53,338 nucleotides of DNA. Origin: Ectocarpus siliculosus (Eukaryota > Sar > Phaeophyceae > Ectocarpales > Ectocarpaceae). The DNA lies in NCBI GenBank assembly GCA_000310025.1, contig FN649749.1, forward strand, positions 1,401,984-1,455,321, given 5' to 3'. This document shows positions 12,292-21,408 of this stretch, piece after piece. Position numbers and translations under genes: made by a program. Position 1 is the first letter of the stretch. Every line of letters starts with the position of its first letter. A model generated the notes under the pieces. The model made no database searches. It was given only the letters and a program-made list of their open reading frames with translations, and was not told the origin of the DNA.

Positions 12292-12766
12292 TGTCATGCA
12301 CCAGTTTGATGCGGGTTCCTCCCCTCGGTGGAGCTTGATGAGAAAAGGATAAAACAGCGGCCTAAACGGTAATGCTATTTGCGACACAGCATAGAGTGCT
12401 TTGAAACCATATTTTCTGTGTCCCTAGGGCTCTCAGCTGTCGCGCAAGCTCTCGTTCGTCCCATAGTGACCGGTGGTTGCCGAGACCTGGGCCTCTTGAC
12501 TTGCTGTACACCATCTCCCAACCCGCGTGCCCCCTAGGTCGTAAAACTATGCATCACCTGGTACTGGAAAATTGCTGACTTGGCGTCAGTATGTCCCCAC
12601 GGTTTTGGGGGCACTTTTATATTCTGAAGCCAAGTCACCCTTTGTGTGGCAAGGAGCTCAGATTCTTTGGAGGGACTGTAGCCCCTCGACCAATGTCTGG
12701 AAAAGGCATGTGCGATTTTGTTTTTTGCGGAGGGACTGGGTACTAGGAGGGTTAACAACAAACGTT
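12292..12766. other. 3' flank of the six-exon gene
   Basis: Probably contains the 3' untranslated region, but no AATAAA signal was found. 12429-12460 (ctgtcgcgcaag and ctcgttcgtccca) matches 33195-33230, so it carries a small piece of a dispersed repeat. Confidence 0.45.
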
Positions 12767-12972
12767 GCATAACATACTACACCCCCTGGACCGGTTTTCG
12801 AAGCTCGATTACTGCACGACCAAGAGAATGCCGAAGGCAAACGATACGTGTTTGGAAAGCTCTCGACGGGACGCTTCTAGCTCGGCCATTTTCGAGGCCG
12901 TCACTGCGTTGCCAGCCGAGTAATCAAGCTTTGAAAATCTGTCCAGCGGGCGGTATCTTCTGCAACCTGGGG
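12767..12972. repeat. Small inverted-repeat (MITE-like) element, copy A
   Basis: The left end (12767-12815) and right end (12916-12965) are imperfect inverted copies, reading roughly as a CCCTGGAC-type terminus, then a TTTCRAAGCT-type segment, then GATTAC. The interior includes ggaaagctctcgacgggac at 12853-12871, which recurs in copies at 21209-21408 (opposite orientation) and 42864-43064. There is no coding capacity. This fits a non-autonomous DNA transposon; no target-site duplication could be fixed. Confidence 0.65.
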
Positions 12973-13555
12973 TATGTACGACACCGTAAATATCTTCCGA
13001 AAAGACCTCCATTAGACACGGAAACAATTGAGTAGAGTTCTCCCGGCCCCCGGCTGTCGCACAAGCCATCATTTGGCCGAAATCAAAATGTGGTTCCCGA
13101 GATACGCCCCAAGCAGGTGACCGTAGCACCACCTCGGCGGTGTCGTAAATTTGCCCTTGTTTTCGACACCGCGCAAAACTTCCCGAACAAATCTCCAACG
13201 AGCACAGAACCAATTTTGCTGTGTTTCCACGGCCCCCAGCTGTCACGCCATGCATCATTTGGCCCAAACCAACATGCGGTTGCCGCTTACGTGTAGTCCT
13301 ATGTACATGTTGCCTTCTTATGACGACCGAATGAGGGCCCAGAGTGGATAGGCTACATAATCCACGGAGTAGACTAGTCCATCCCGATCGCTACATACAA
13401 ACGAGTGGGAAACCTGGTCACGTTGGCAAGCATTTTCGTGAGCACCTTGGCCAGCGCACAACACCCAAAGGTCCGTAGGCGTCGTTGAACGGCCCCAACT
13501 ACCAAGACGAAACATACACATCGGTGGCGGAAGGAGTGGGGAGGGAACCCCATGT
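12973..13555. repeat. Left arm of foldback-like inverted repeat
   Basis: Diverged inverted copy of 14530-15145. The arm has its own internal tandem structure: the segment around 13030-13095 is repeated around 13205-13285, giving a unit of about 180-190 bp with a core ctgtcgcacaagccatcattt. Parts also occur at 24370-24600 in the same orientation. Non-coding. Confidence 0.7.
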
Positions 13556-13729
13556 TTCGTGCACCAACGTCAGCAATCGCGTTCAGCAATCGCGTTCGGG
13601 TCGGAACCTGCTTCGGACGGTTCATAGGTTTCGGAGTAGGGAGATTGTGCGGGAGCGGGAGATAGGATGACAGATGTTATTTTCCTCCCCTGTCACAGTT
13701 GGTGTAAGATAGTTCTCCGAATCCCGCCG

Positions 13730-14490
13730 GATCTGCTGCGAATTCCATGGACGGAAAGAGCGAAAGTAGTCAAGCCCGTTTCCATTTCCATGGAGTCGAT
13801 TTTTTGACCGACATGGTACCATTTTGCCTTTGATTGTCATGTTGGTTTCGCAATATTGTTCCATCCATTTCTTCTCAACAGTGTCGTGACACTGAAGTAC
13901 TGAAAAGGCAGATTTTGGCTTGAGATATATATCGGTTCACTCGACGAGGAAGACTTCTCGAAGCAGGCGCCGAAACATATATTTGTGACTTCCTGCGAAT
14001 GCTTCTGATTCGATCAAACCAGCGAGATATGCGTGTCGGAGTCAGGACTCGGCTTCACACTGGGGCTTCGGGCACAGACAGAATGAATGAGTGGAGTTGT
14101 CACCTAGGGTTACATGGTTCGAAGGAGTCAGTGCCCTGTTTCACAGCGGGACTTTGGGTACAGATATAGCCCTCGAAAGGAATATCATGGACCGCAGGAG
14201 TGAAGCTCCAACGTAGGGTTACTACTGTGAGAGAGCTTGAAGAAGTCGGAACTCGGTTTCACACCGGAAATTGGGACACCGAGAGCCCTGCCAATGAATG
14301 TCGTGGGAACAAACATGGTGAAGACCGCGTTTCCGTGGAGCTTAATTTCTTCAACGACCCGTACCATTCTCCTTTGGGGTGTCACAGCATTATTTTCACA
14401 ACTTTCACTCCCAATTCGACGACCGTGCCGTCCTACTGAGAACGCAGAGTTTAGTTTCAGATGCATATCGGTTCCCTCGACAAGTAAGTC
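13730..14490. repeat. Foldback spacer: copies of the 475-bp repeat family
   Basis: The stretch between the two arms carries about one and a half units of the family arrayed at 26440-28465. Shared landmarks are tccatggacggaaagagcga near 13744, the tcggttcactcgacgag type segment near 13932, and the ggactcggcttcacac type segment near 14046 and 14254. The short open frames here are shared with other copies only through DNA similarity. Confidence 0.65.
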
Positions 14491-14529
14491 TCCTGGCGAA
14501 AGAAACGTGGGGTACCCTCGCTTGCGCCC

Positions 14530-15145
14530 GTCACTCCTTCCGCCACCGAGGGTTATTACGCTTACGTCTTTGTAGTCGGGACCGTTCCACAATCCCTATG
14601 GACCTCCGGGTGTTGTGCGCTGGCCGAAGTGCTGACTAAAATGACGCCAACGTGACCAGGTTTCCCATTCGTTTGTATGGAGCGATGGGGATGGGCTTCT
14701 TTGTGGATAATGTACCTGCACCCTCGTTCGGTCGTCATAAGAAAGACAAAATGTAGGACTACATGTACAACGGCAACCGCATATATATTGGTTTCGGCCG
14801 AATGACGACTTGCGCGACAGCCGGTGGCCGTGGGGATACAGCAGAAAAATGGTTTTGAGGCCGCTAGAGGTGAATTCGGAAAGTTTCGCGCGGTGGGCTT
14901 TATGACACCGGCCGAGGTGGTGCTGCGGCCGTATTCTTGGGCGTATCTCGCGAACAACATTTTTCATTTCGGCGAAATGATGGCTTGTGCGACAACCCAG
15001 GGCCGCGGGAACACAGCTCAATTGGTTTCGTGCCGATTGGACGTGTTTTCGGAAGGGTACTTACGGTGTCCTACATCTGCAAATTTTTCGACATCGCCGA
15101 GGTGGTGCCGGGGCATAATTTTGCGCCGTATCTCGGAAACCACCG
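14530..15145. repeat. Right arm of foldback-like inverted repeat
   Basis: The reverse complement of this arm aligns with 12973-13555 from the catcggtggcggaaggagtg region inward to outward, including the ttatgacgaccga and acatgtagtccta segments. Divergence looks like roughly a quarter of positions plus small indels. The arm continues with a further partial unit to about 15145. The two arms and spacer span about 2.2 kb. Confidence 0.7.
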
Positions 15146-16130
15146 GTCACTATGGGACGAGCGGGAGCTTTCACGGCCGCTGAGAGCCCTAGGGACACAG
15201 AGGGTGTGGTTTCGAAGCATTTCGTGCGGTGTCGTGAATAGTTTAACGGTTTTATTACGTTGAGACAAAGCGAGGCATTTTTCATTGTTGATATGCCAAG
15301 ATGTACACAATTCCCGGGGAATCGCGTTTAGAAATCCTTCGCCGTCCTCGTTCTATGTACTGGCTCTACCTGTTTCGGGTAATATGGATTCTCCGATTCG
15401 CCTCGCCCTCCGCACTTCCGCAACATTGACGGAGTTTGAGGTGCGATGTTGCACCCTGTTTTCCTTTTGATGATGCAGAACCTACTACAGACCCAATCAA
15501 TACTGCTGTCCACATTTGCATGCTGCACCTTCACGAGTATAGTGGCTAGATGCTATTTCAACATCTACGTCAAAGTCAGGGTTACTCGAAGTCTACACTG
15601 CAGTCTGCATGTCCAGGGAATGAATGTCGAAGAGCGGAAAGAGTGAACATAGTAAGCATCGGCGCGACAAAGAGTAGCCACAAATTTACCAGCCCCAACC
15701 TTCTTGGGTTGCTGTACAAAGTTGATAACCCTTCACAGGTTCCGTGCTTGCAATGTTCGCTGGCGGTCAAAACATTTTAATTTGTCTTACATCTCTGACG
15801 ATACAAATATTGCACAAGACCGACAAATAATTTCACCACTCCCGAAGCGATAATAGTTAAACCTCGAGCAAGCTCCGAAAACAACCAGCAGGGGATTGCA
15901 AACCCCCCCGAAACCAAAAGAAGCGCGCACCTCAATCAATGTTGGACGCCGAGTCGAAAAACCTCATCACGTACAGTCCCTGTAACGCATCAATTTGGCC
16001 ACATCAAAAAGAACAACCAAACACTTCCTACGCTGAAACACCGCAACAGGTATTCCCGACAAAAAAAAAAGAAATCTTGTCCGTCCCGATCCGCCAAGGG
16101 ATTCGGGTTTGCAGCAAATAATGTCCGTTT
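15146..16130. other. Intergenic, nothing recognised
   Basis: AT-richer than its neighbours after 15440. No gene, domain or repeat shared with the rest of the window was noticed beyond the edge of the foldback arm. Confidence 0.5.
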
Positions 16131-16305
16131 CACCCGTCAAGTCACGCGATATAGCCGCGCTTGTACCGTCACGCGATACAAATGCACCTGTACCGACCAC
16201 TTCCCGCTGGCTACAACATCTTGTGGCTTAGCCCACGCGAGCTGGCGACCACGCTTGAAACCCTGAGAAGAAAGCCATGTTCGTGCGGACAGTTTTCGTC
16301 GCTTG
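16131..16305. repeat. Downstream flank shared by both FNIP genes, copy 1
   Basis: Aligns with 33820-33970 at the same position relative to the FNIP gene ends. Shared are gtcacgcgata, ctgtaccgac, acttcccgc, acaacatcttg, acgcgagctgg and gaccacgctt. The similarity shows that the duplication that produced the two genes included at least 150 bp of 3' flank. Confidence 0.8.
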
Positions 16306-16308
16306 CCC

Positions 16309-17748
16309 TCACTCACCGCGCATTTCGGCTGATCGGCTCGCTCGAACGATAGGTCGGTCACGCCTTCCGCAGGTCAGTCTGACCAGGGAATCTGGCCACA
16401 CGACTTCGCCGAGAGGTTGATCGAAGTCGTTGCCAAACCGTAGATGTCGGAGCGTCGCCGGCCACACAACTTGGGCGATGGGCTGATTGAACTTGTTTCC
16501 AAAACTCAGGGATTGAAGGGTGGCCGGCCAAACGGCTCCGGCAACCGGCTGGTTGAAAGCATCCCCGATCTTTAGTCTCTGCAGGGACGCCGGCCACACG
16601 GCTCCGGCAATAGGCTCGTTGAAAACATCTCCGAGCGATAGCTGCTGCAGGGAGGCCGGCCACACGACTTCTTCGATGGGTTGATTGAAGGCCGGGCTCA
16701 AATTCAGCTTAGAAAGGGAAGCTGGCCACACGGCTTCCACGACGGGGTGATTGAACACTAAGCCGAGATGTAGCTCTTCAAGGGAGGCCGGCCACATCGC
16801 TCCGGCAACCGGCTGGTTGAAAGCATCCCCCATCCATAGTCGCTGCAGGGACGCTGGCCACACGGTTCCGACAATAGGCTGGTTGAACGCATCTCCGAGC
16901 GATAGCTGCAGCAGGCAGGTCGGCCACACGGCTCCGGTGATGGGCTGATTAAACCCGCTCTCGCTGGAAAACCATGCCATGAACGATATTTCTTTCAAGG
17001 ACTCTGGCCAAACGACTCTGTCTATGGGCTGGTTGAATCCACTACCGAATTGCAGCATTTGAAGCGATGCCGGCCACACGACCTCAGCGATAGGCTGGTT
17101 GAAGTGTTCGCCAAACCAAAGCTGCTCCAGGGCAACCGGCCACACGACTCCGGCGATGGGCTGATTGAATGTATACCCCAACGCCAGCTGCTTCAGAGAA
17201 CCCGGCCACACAACCCCAACAATCGGCCGGTTAAATGCGTATCCAAACGATAACCGCCGCAGGGAGGCGGGCCACACTACCCCGGCGATGGGCTGGTCAA
17301 ATGTGGATCCGAGCGACAGCTGCTGCAGGGACACTGGCCACACAACTCCAACAATTGGCTGGTTAAACGAGTACCCGAAGGATAGCTCCTGCAGGGAGGA
17401 AGGCCACGAGACTGCGGCGATCGGTTGGTCGAATGTGGGTCCAACAGACAGCTGCTGCAGGGACGCTGGCCACACGACTTCTTCGATGGGTTGATTAAAG
17501 TTGTGGGCAAAAATCAGCCTCTCGAGGGAAGCTGGCCACACTACTTCGGCGATGGGATGGTTGAAGCCACCTTCACCAAAAGGTTTCCTCGTTTCAAACC
17601 GTATCTCTTTCAGGGACTCGGGCCACGTGATGCCGTCAAGGGGCTCATCAAAGAATTCACCCAACGTTAGCTTTTCCAGGGATTCCGGCAACTTGACTTC
17701 TGAACGGGGTTGGCGAACCTCGCTCGAGTAGCTGGCACCCAGGGTCAT
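16309..17748 (-). CDS. FNIP-type repeat protein 1 (19 repeats)
   Basis: Single open frame of 479 codons made almost wholly of 22-residue repeats with consensus F-N-Q-P-I-x-x-V-x-W-P-x-S-L-x-x-L-x-F-G-x-x. This matches the FNIP family (known from Dictyostelium and some giant viruses), a leucine-rich-repeat-like solenoid used for protein binding. An N-terminal cap of about 32 residues precedes 19 repeats. Repeats 1 and 10 carry loop insertions after the Leu/Phe strand, and a divergent tail of about 20 residues ends the protein. No signal peptide, membrane segment or other domain is visible. The chosen start is the first Met in frame; an in-frame stop lies about 75 bp upstream, though a short homologous stretch before the Met suggests an upstream exon or a lost start. 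Function unknown; ligand recognition is inferred from the fold. Confidence 0.88.
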   Translation of the reverse strand: MTLGASYSSEVRQPRSEVKLPESLEKLTLGEFFDEPLDGITWPESLKEIRFETRKPFGEGGFNHPIAEVVWPASLERLIFAHNFNQPIEEVVWPASLQQLSVGPTFDQPIAAVSWPSSLQELSFGYSFNQPIVGVVWPVSLQQLSLGSTFDQPIAGVVWPASLRRLSFGYAFNRPIVGVVWPGSLKQLALGYTFNQPIAGVVWPVALEQLWFGEHFNQPIAEVVWPASLQMLQFGSGFNQPIDRVVWPESLKEISFMAWFSSESGFNQPITGAVWPTCLLQLSLGDAFNQPIVGTVWPASLQRLWMGDAFNQPVAGAMWPASLEELHLGLVFNHPVVEAVWPASLSKLNLSPAFNQPIEEVVWPASLQQLSLGDVFNEPIAGAVWPASLQRLKIGDAFNQPVAGAVWPATLQSLSFGNKFNQPIAQVVWPATLRHLRFGNDFDQPLGEVVWPDSLVRLTCGRRDRPIVRASRSAEMRGE

Positions 17749-18224
17749 GTCTCGAACGGAGTCTTTTCCACAGAACGAAAGACAGGCGATAGAAAACGGT
17801 GGCGATATTTGGAGTTAGTGTCAACATCATAGAACATGTCATAGTGAACAGGAGGCTGGCGACGTGTCAATCGTGAATAGGGCATGTCGAGGGATGGGCT
17901 TCCTAAGGTGGATAGCCTGCTGTGAGGGTAGATATAGCTGAACGGCCGGCAGGGACAGGGCCGAAGCGGAGATTTAGTCGGGGCGAAATGTAAATGCCCT
18001 GCAGGGGGATGGTGTGCCTCAATGTCAACACTGCCGGCTCCGAACGGGTGTGTCTATGGCGGTTGCTGCTTGCAATAAACAGGATGTAGCCTGCATGAGC
18101 TAACCATATTATTGTCGTCAAGTGGAACAATGTTCCCGAGTGCTGAAGTAAGGAGTGCTTTGCCAACTGACCCGGCTAGTACCTGCCGTCGACGGTGAAG
18201 AGCCGCAAGCGTCAGCACGGCCAA
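17749..18224. other. Upstream region of FNIP gene 1
   Basis: The first 45 bp still align with the N-terminal coding part of FNIP gene 2 (the C-I-A-F region and the D-S-V-R segment). Beyond that the two upstream regions are unrelated. No TATA box or other promoter element is clear. Confidence 0.45.
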
Positions 18225-18480
18225 CAGCATACGAAGCACCCCCACGATCCCAACGGCATATTCCGTTTGTGCATGACCGGACGATACTGGCCTCTGTTCG
18301 GGGAGCAGACGGCATAGTTCTTCGTTCTGGCATGATCGGCTTGTGACCCCTCCAATTTTCTCAGCGAAAGTATCAGCCGATCCAGTCAAAATGGGCCCCT
18401 TTTTCTCACTCGCCGACCGGAATCTTTGGAAACGTTCGGGCTGTAAAATTTGGCATTTTCCTCCGCGCAAGTAGCCCAAA
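18225..18480. repeat. Long direct repeat, copy 1
   Basis: Matches 19556-19830 in the same orientation: tttgtgcatgacc, gatactggcctctgtt, gcagacgg and gttctggcacgatcgg type segments in order, then a more diverged part with aatgggcc and gccggaat type blocks. Together the two copies bracket the inverted-repeat element at 18675-19925. Confidence 0.65.
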
Positions 18481-18870
18481 CATCTCTTGAGCCAAGAAAA
18501 TGACTCCCCCCTTACCTAACAAAACAGTAAAAACTCGGCGTGAGAAATCCCCGGAGAGATGCCCAATTAAAAATATCCTCCCAAAAGTCAGGATTCGTCC
18601 ATAAGGCCGGACGTTCTGACGATATTTCCACGGCATCCCGGATTCCAATGCGGAACAGCTTTCATAAGGGTCACGCTGAGTCTTACGGCGTGATTATTTC
18701 GGAGATTTGTTTTTCTCTCGGTCGGGGGGGGGGTGGCCTGCACGGAAAAAATTATCAAGATCCAAACGATCGTCTTACGTTTCCTCGAGGTATATTTTTT
18801 CTGAAGGGAAAAAAGAGGCTGATTCATGTTCTTCTGAGTTACAACGTGCTTCACTACACGGTTTTGGCTC

Positions 18871-19553
18871 GTGTGTGACCAACAAGACACCGAGCGCCCT
18901 ATGTATGGGTCGCCTGCAGAGGGCATGTGTATCATCGCACGCCATTGGCTGCGGTTTCTGGATGTCGTCGGCCAAAGGCCTCTTTCTGATGGCATGCGTT
19001 GTACACTGATCACACTCGACTCGGAGCAAGCGGCAGAAAAAAAAGCAACGTCCAAAAAAGGCAACACCGAACCACACCTCGATTCACGTTTGCAGGCCGT
19101 GTGCAATCAAAACCGGACAATACGCTCTGTTTCTGGGACGCGAGCAGAGGGTATGTGCATTACCACACGCCACTGGCTGCTGTTTGTGGATGTCGTCGGC
19201 CAAAGGCCTCTCTCTGGCATGCGTTTTTGACTGGTCGAGGGTGACACACGGAGCAAACACGCGGCGGAACAAGAACAAAGGCCAAAAAGTCAACACCGCA
19301 ACACACTTTGGTGCACATTTGCAGGCCGTGTGCAATCAAAACTGGACAATACGCTCTGTTTCTGGGACGCGAGCAGAGGGTATGAGTATGACCACACGCC
19401 ATTGGCTGCAGTTTGTGGATGTCGACGGCTTAACGTCTCTCTCTGGCATGCGTTTTGAAGTGGTCACACATGCAGCAGGCGCAAAAACGGCTCTTTTCGG
19501 CCCAAAGACAAGAACGTCAGCAGAGCAATGACCAGGGTTGACGTTTTCGGCCC
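18871..19553. repeat. Tandem repeat, period about 228 bp, three copies
   Basis: Copies begin at 18871, 19099 and 19328, with a partial fourth from 19554. Shared blocks include cgtgtgcaatcaaaac, cgctctgtttctgggacgcg, gcagagggtatg, cacgccattggctgc and ggcatgcgtt. Short frames across copies encode similar peptides, but frames differ between copies and stops interrupt, so coding is unlikely. Confidence 0.85.
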
Positions 19554-19555
19554 TT

Positions 19556-19830
19556 GTGCGGCCAACACGACGCACAACACACCGAATTTTATATGCCTGC
19601 AGAGGGTTTGTGCATGACCTCATGATACTGGCCTCTGTTTGACCAGCAGACGGTGTAGTTCCTCGTTCTGGCACGATCGGGGTGTGACCAGGGGGTACCC
19701 CCCCCCATTTCTAACAGCGATATTCCAACAGGATCGCTGTTGGAAAATGGGCCAATTTTCTAACAGGCCGGCCGGAATCGCTGTTGGAAACTGCGCTGTA
19801 GGATTTTGGGCTGTTGGAAACTGCCATTTT
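19556..19830. repeat. Long direct repeat, copy 2
   Basis: Second copy of 18225-18480, lying inside the right part of the inverted-repeat element. It also carries a local repetition of the word ctgttggaaa (about 19738, 19789 and 19815). Confidence 0.6.
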
Positions 19831-19925
19831 TCTACCCGTAAGACGCCCACATTATTTTTTCGGCTCAGAAATGGACCCCCCCCCCCCAAATCCAATTCGG
19901 AAATAATCACGCCGTAAGACTCAGC

Positions 19926-20947
19926 CTCATTCCAAACAAAGTATTACCTTTCGAATAAATTTCGAAATTTCCCGCTCCCCAAACCGGACAATATGGCATG
20001 GTAATTCGCGTAAGGGCAAATCCCGATAAACGTTTTGGCGCCAACCGTCAGATTCAATTTTCAAATCGAATGAGTGCGGGATGGAGACCCGTCTGGGCTC
20101 GTATCATCGCCGGCATTGGCGGTTTTATGGACAGGATCGCTCTCTAACGCAGGTTCATTCACCGCTAGTAGGATGGGCAGACGGGAGGTTCAAACCGAAT
20201 CACGATACGTTTCACCCACTGCGAACAACAACTGTTACACGATATTTGTTAGCTTCAAAGAGCTGTAAGTCACCCGAGCTGCTACAAGGTAGCGTAAAAA
20301 CTGAAAGTTTCCCTGTGATACTAGTCGATAGCTCCGCCACTATTCGATAACTATTGTTGGGGGTTTGCTTGAAACATCGCGGCGTCGAAGATAGTTTGTG
20401 GAATCAAGGCGAAAATAGTCCGCTCCCTTTCGGCCTGGACACGACCAGGGAACAACCAACCCTTGAAATTTAGGGCATGCGAGCTGACGAAAAGTGTATG
20501 CAAAAGTAGCCCTGTGCTTCAGGATCACACTACCATACAGTTGTTGCTTTCTAGGGAGTTCATCGTCGCGTGCATGCACCGCCGTAGGTAGGTGATTATG
20601 CATCTGCTGAACATTCTGCCACATTTTGGGCATATCGCGACCGAAATTCACGATATCGTGTACCACAATCTATGGGCTGAAATTCAAGAGGTGGTGCACA
20701 AAGGATCCTCAGGTTTTCCTTTCCGGGGGAAAGGCTCCATGCACCTTGGGCGGCGGCGTACGAAACTGCCTAATTAACGGAGGCGCGTTCCTAACCTGCG
20801 CACACATATTTTTAAATACAACGACAGAATCTCGATCCACAGATAAGAATCCGAGATATGTGGGAAACGATTTCAAAGCGTGAGCGCACACTGTTGAGCA
20901 GCATATCGCGACAGTACTAGATGTATAGCATATCTATTATGTATGCT
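19926..20947. other. Intergenic, nothing recognised
   Basis: No gene or shared repeat found. Short frames only. Confidence 0.45.
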
Positions 20948-20982
20948 ACAAGTCAGCGCTGACTTAATCAGCGCTGACTTGT
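20948..20982. repeat. Perfect 15-bp inverted repeat with 5-bp spacer
   Basis: acaagtcagcgctga, spacer cttaa, then the exact reverse complement. Each arm also contains a self-complementary tcagcgctga core, so the site holds two nested palindromes. It may be a protein-binding site, a hairpin or a MITE remnant. Confidence 0.85.
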
Positions 20983-21034
20983 AACATGGTGGATATGGAT
21001 AAGCTGTACATCGAACAGATATCTCCTGTGTGAT

Positions 21035-21167
21035 TAACAGGCTCAACACGACAGTTTGGTGGCCGTCTTGTGCATTTGACTACATGTTATGCGAGGGAGG
21101 TGTAGAAGGAAGGTGTCCGGACGAGGATGCACTTTCGGGTGTGTTTTTTATTAGTTGTTGCACCCTG
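21035..21167 (+). repeat. Dispersed repeat Z, copy 1
   Basis: Matches 38590-38713 in the same orientation: the ggctcaaca type block, the gctgtcttg type block, ggtgtagaag with aaggtgt, and the gcaccctg end. It lies just before copy B of the small inverted-repeat family, so the two may belong to one larger element. Confidence 0.65.
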
Positions 21168-21208
21168 TCGAACAGGCCACAGAAAGCAAATATGTCGTTG
21201 ATGGTAAT

Positions 21209-21408
21209 GATATGGTATCACACACCCTGGACGGATTTCAAAGCACTAGACTACAGCATTACCCCTCAGCAGAAAGAGTGGTGTGGCAAATACGACGATG
21301 TTGGAGCCGTTTCGTCGAGGGCTTTCCGAAAACTCCTCTTCTTGATTGGGGTATCCTCTTCATCGTGGAGTGAGCATTGAAAATCGGGGGTGTGGTATCT
21401 TGTGTCAC
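21209..21408. repeat. Small inverted-repeat (MITE-like) element, copy B
   Basis: Left terminus ggtatcacacaccctgga (from 21214) and right terminus ending with ggtgtggtatcttgtgtcac are inverted copies. The interior, read on the minus strand, contains ggaaagccctcgacgaaacg, matching the interiors of copies A and C. No coding capacity. Confidence 0.7.

Larger units (their letters stand above)
18675..19925. mobile_element. 1.25-kb element bounded by 26-bp perfect inverted repeats
   Basis: 18675-18700 is the exact reverse complement of 19900-19925 (gctgagtcttacggcgtgat plus six more bases). Similarity stops sharply outside both ends. A G-run (18723-18732) and a C-run (19876-19887) sit just inside, extending the mirror arrangement. 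The interior is three copies of a 228-bp tandem repeat. There is no transposase. It fits a non-autonomous DNA transposon with internal tandem expansion; no target-site duplication is visible, so a simple local inversion is the alternative. Confidence 0.6.

Noticed and set aside
16309-17748. Regular 66-bp direct repeats that could be taken for a satellite or CRISPR-like array
   Set aside because: The period is a whole number of codons, one frame is open throughout and encodes a coherent 22-residue repeat; there are no unique spacers.
18871-19531. Peptides repeated across the 228-bp tandem copies
   Set aside because: Frames change between copies and stops interrupt them; similarity is at DNA level.
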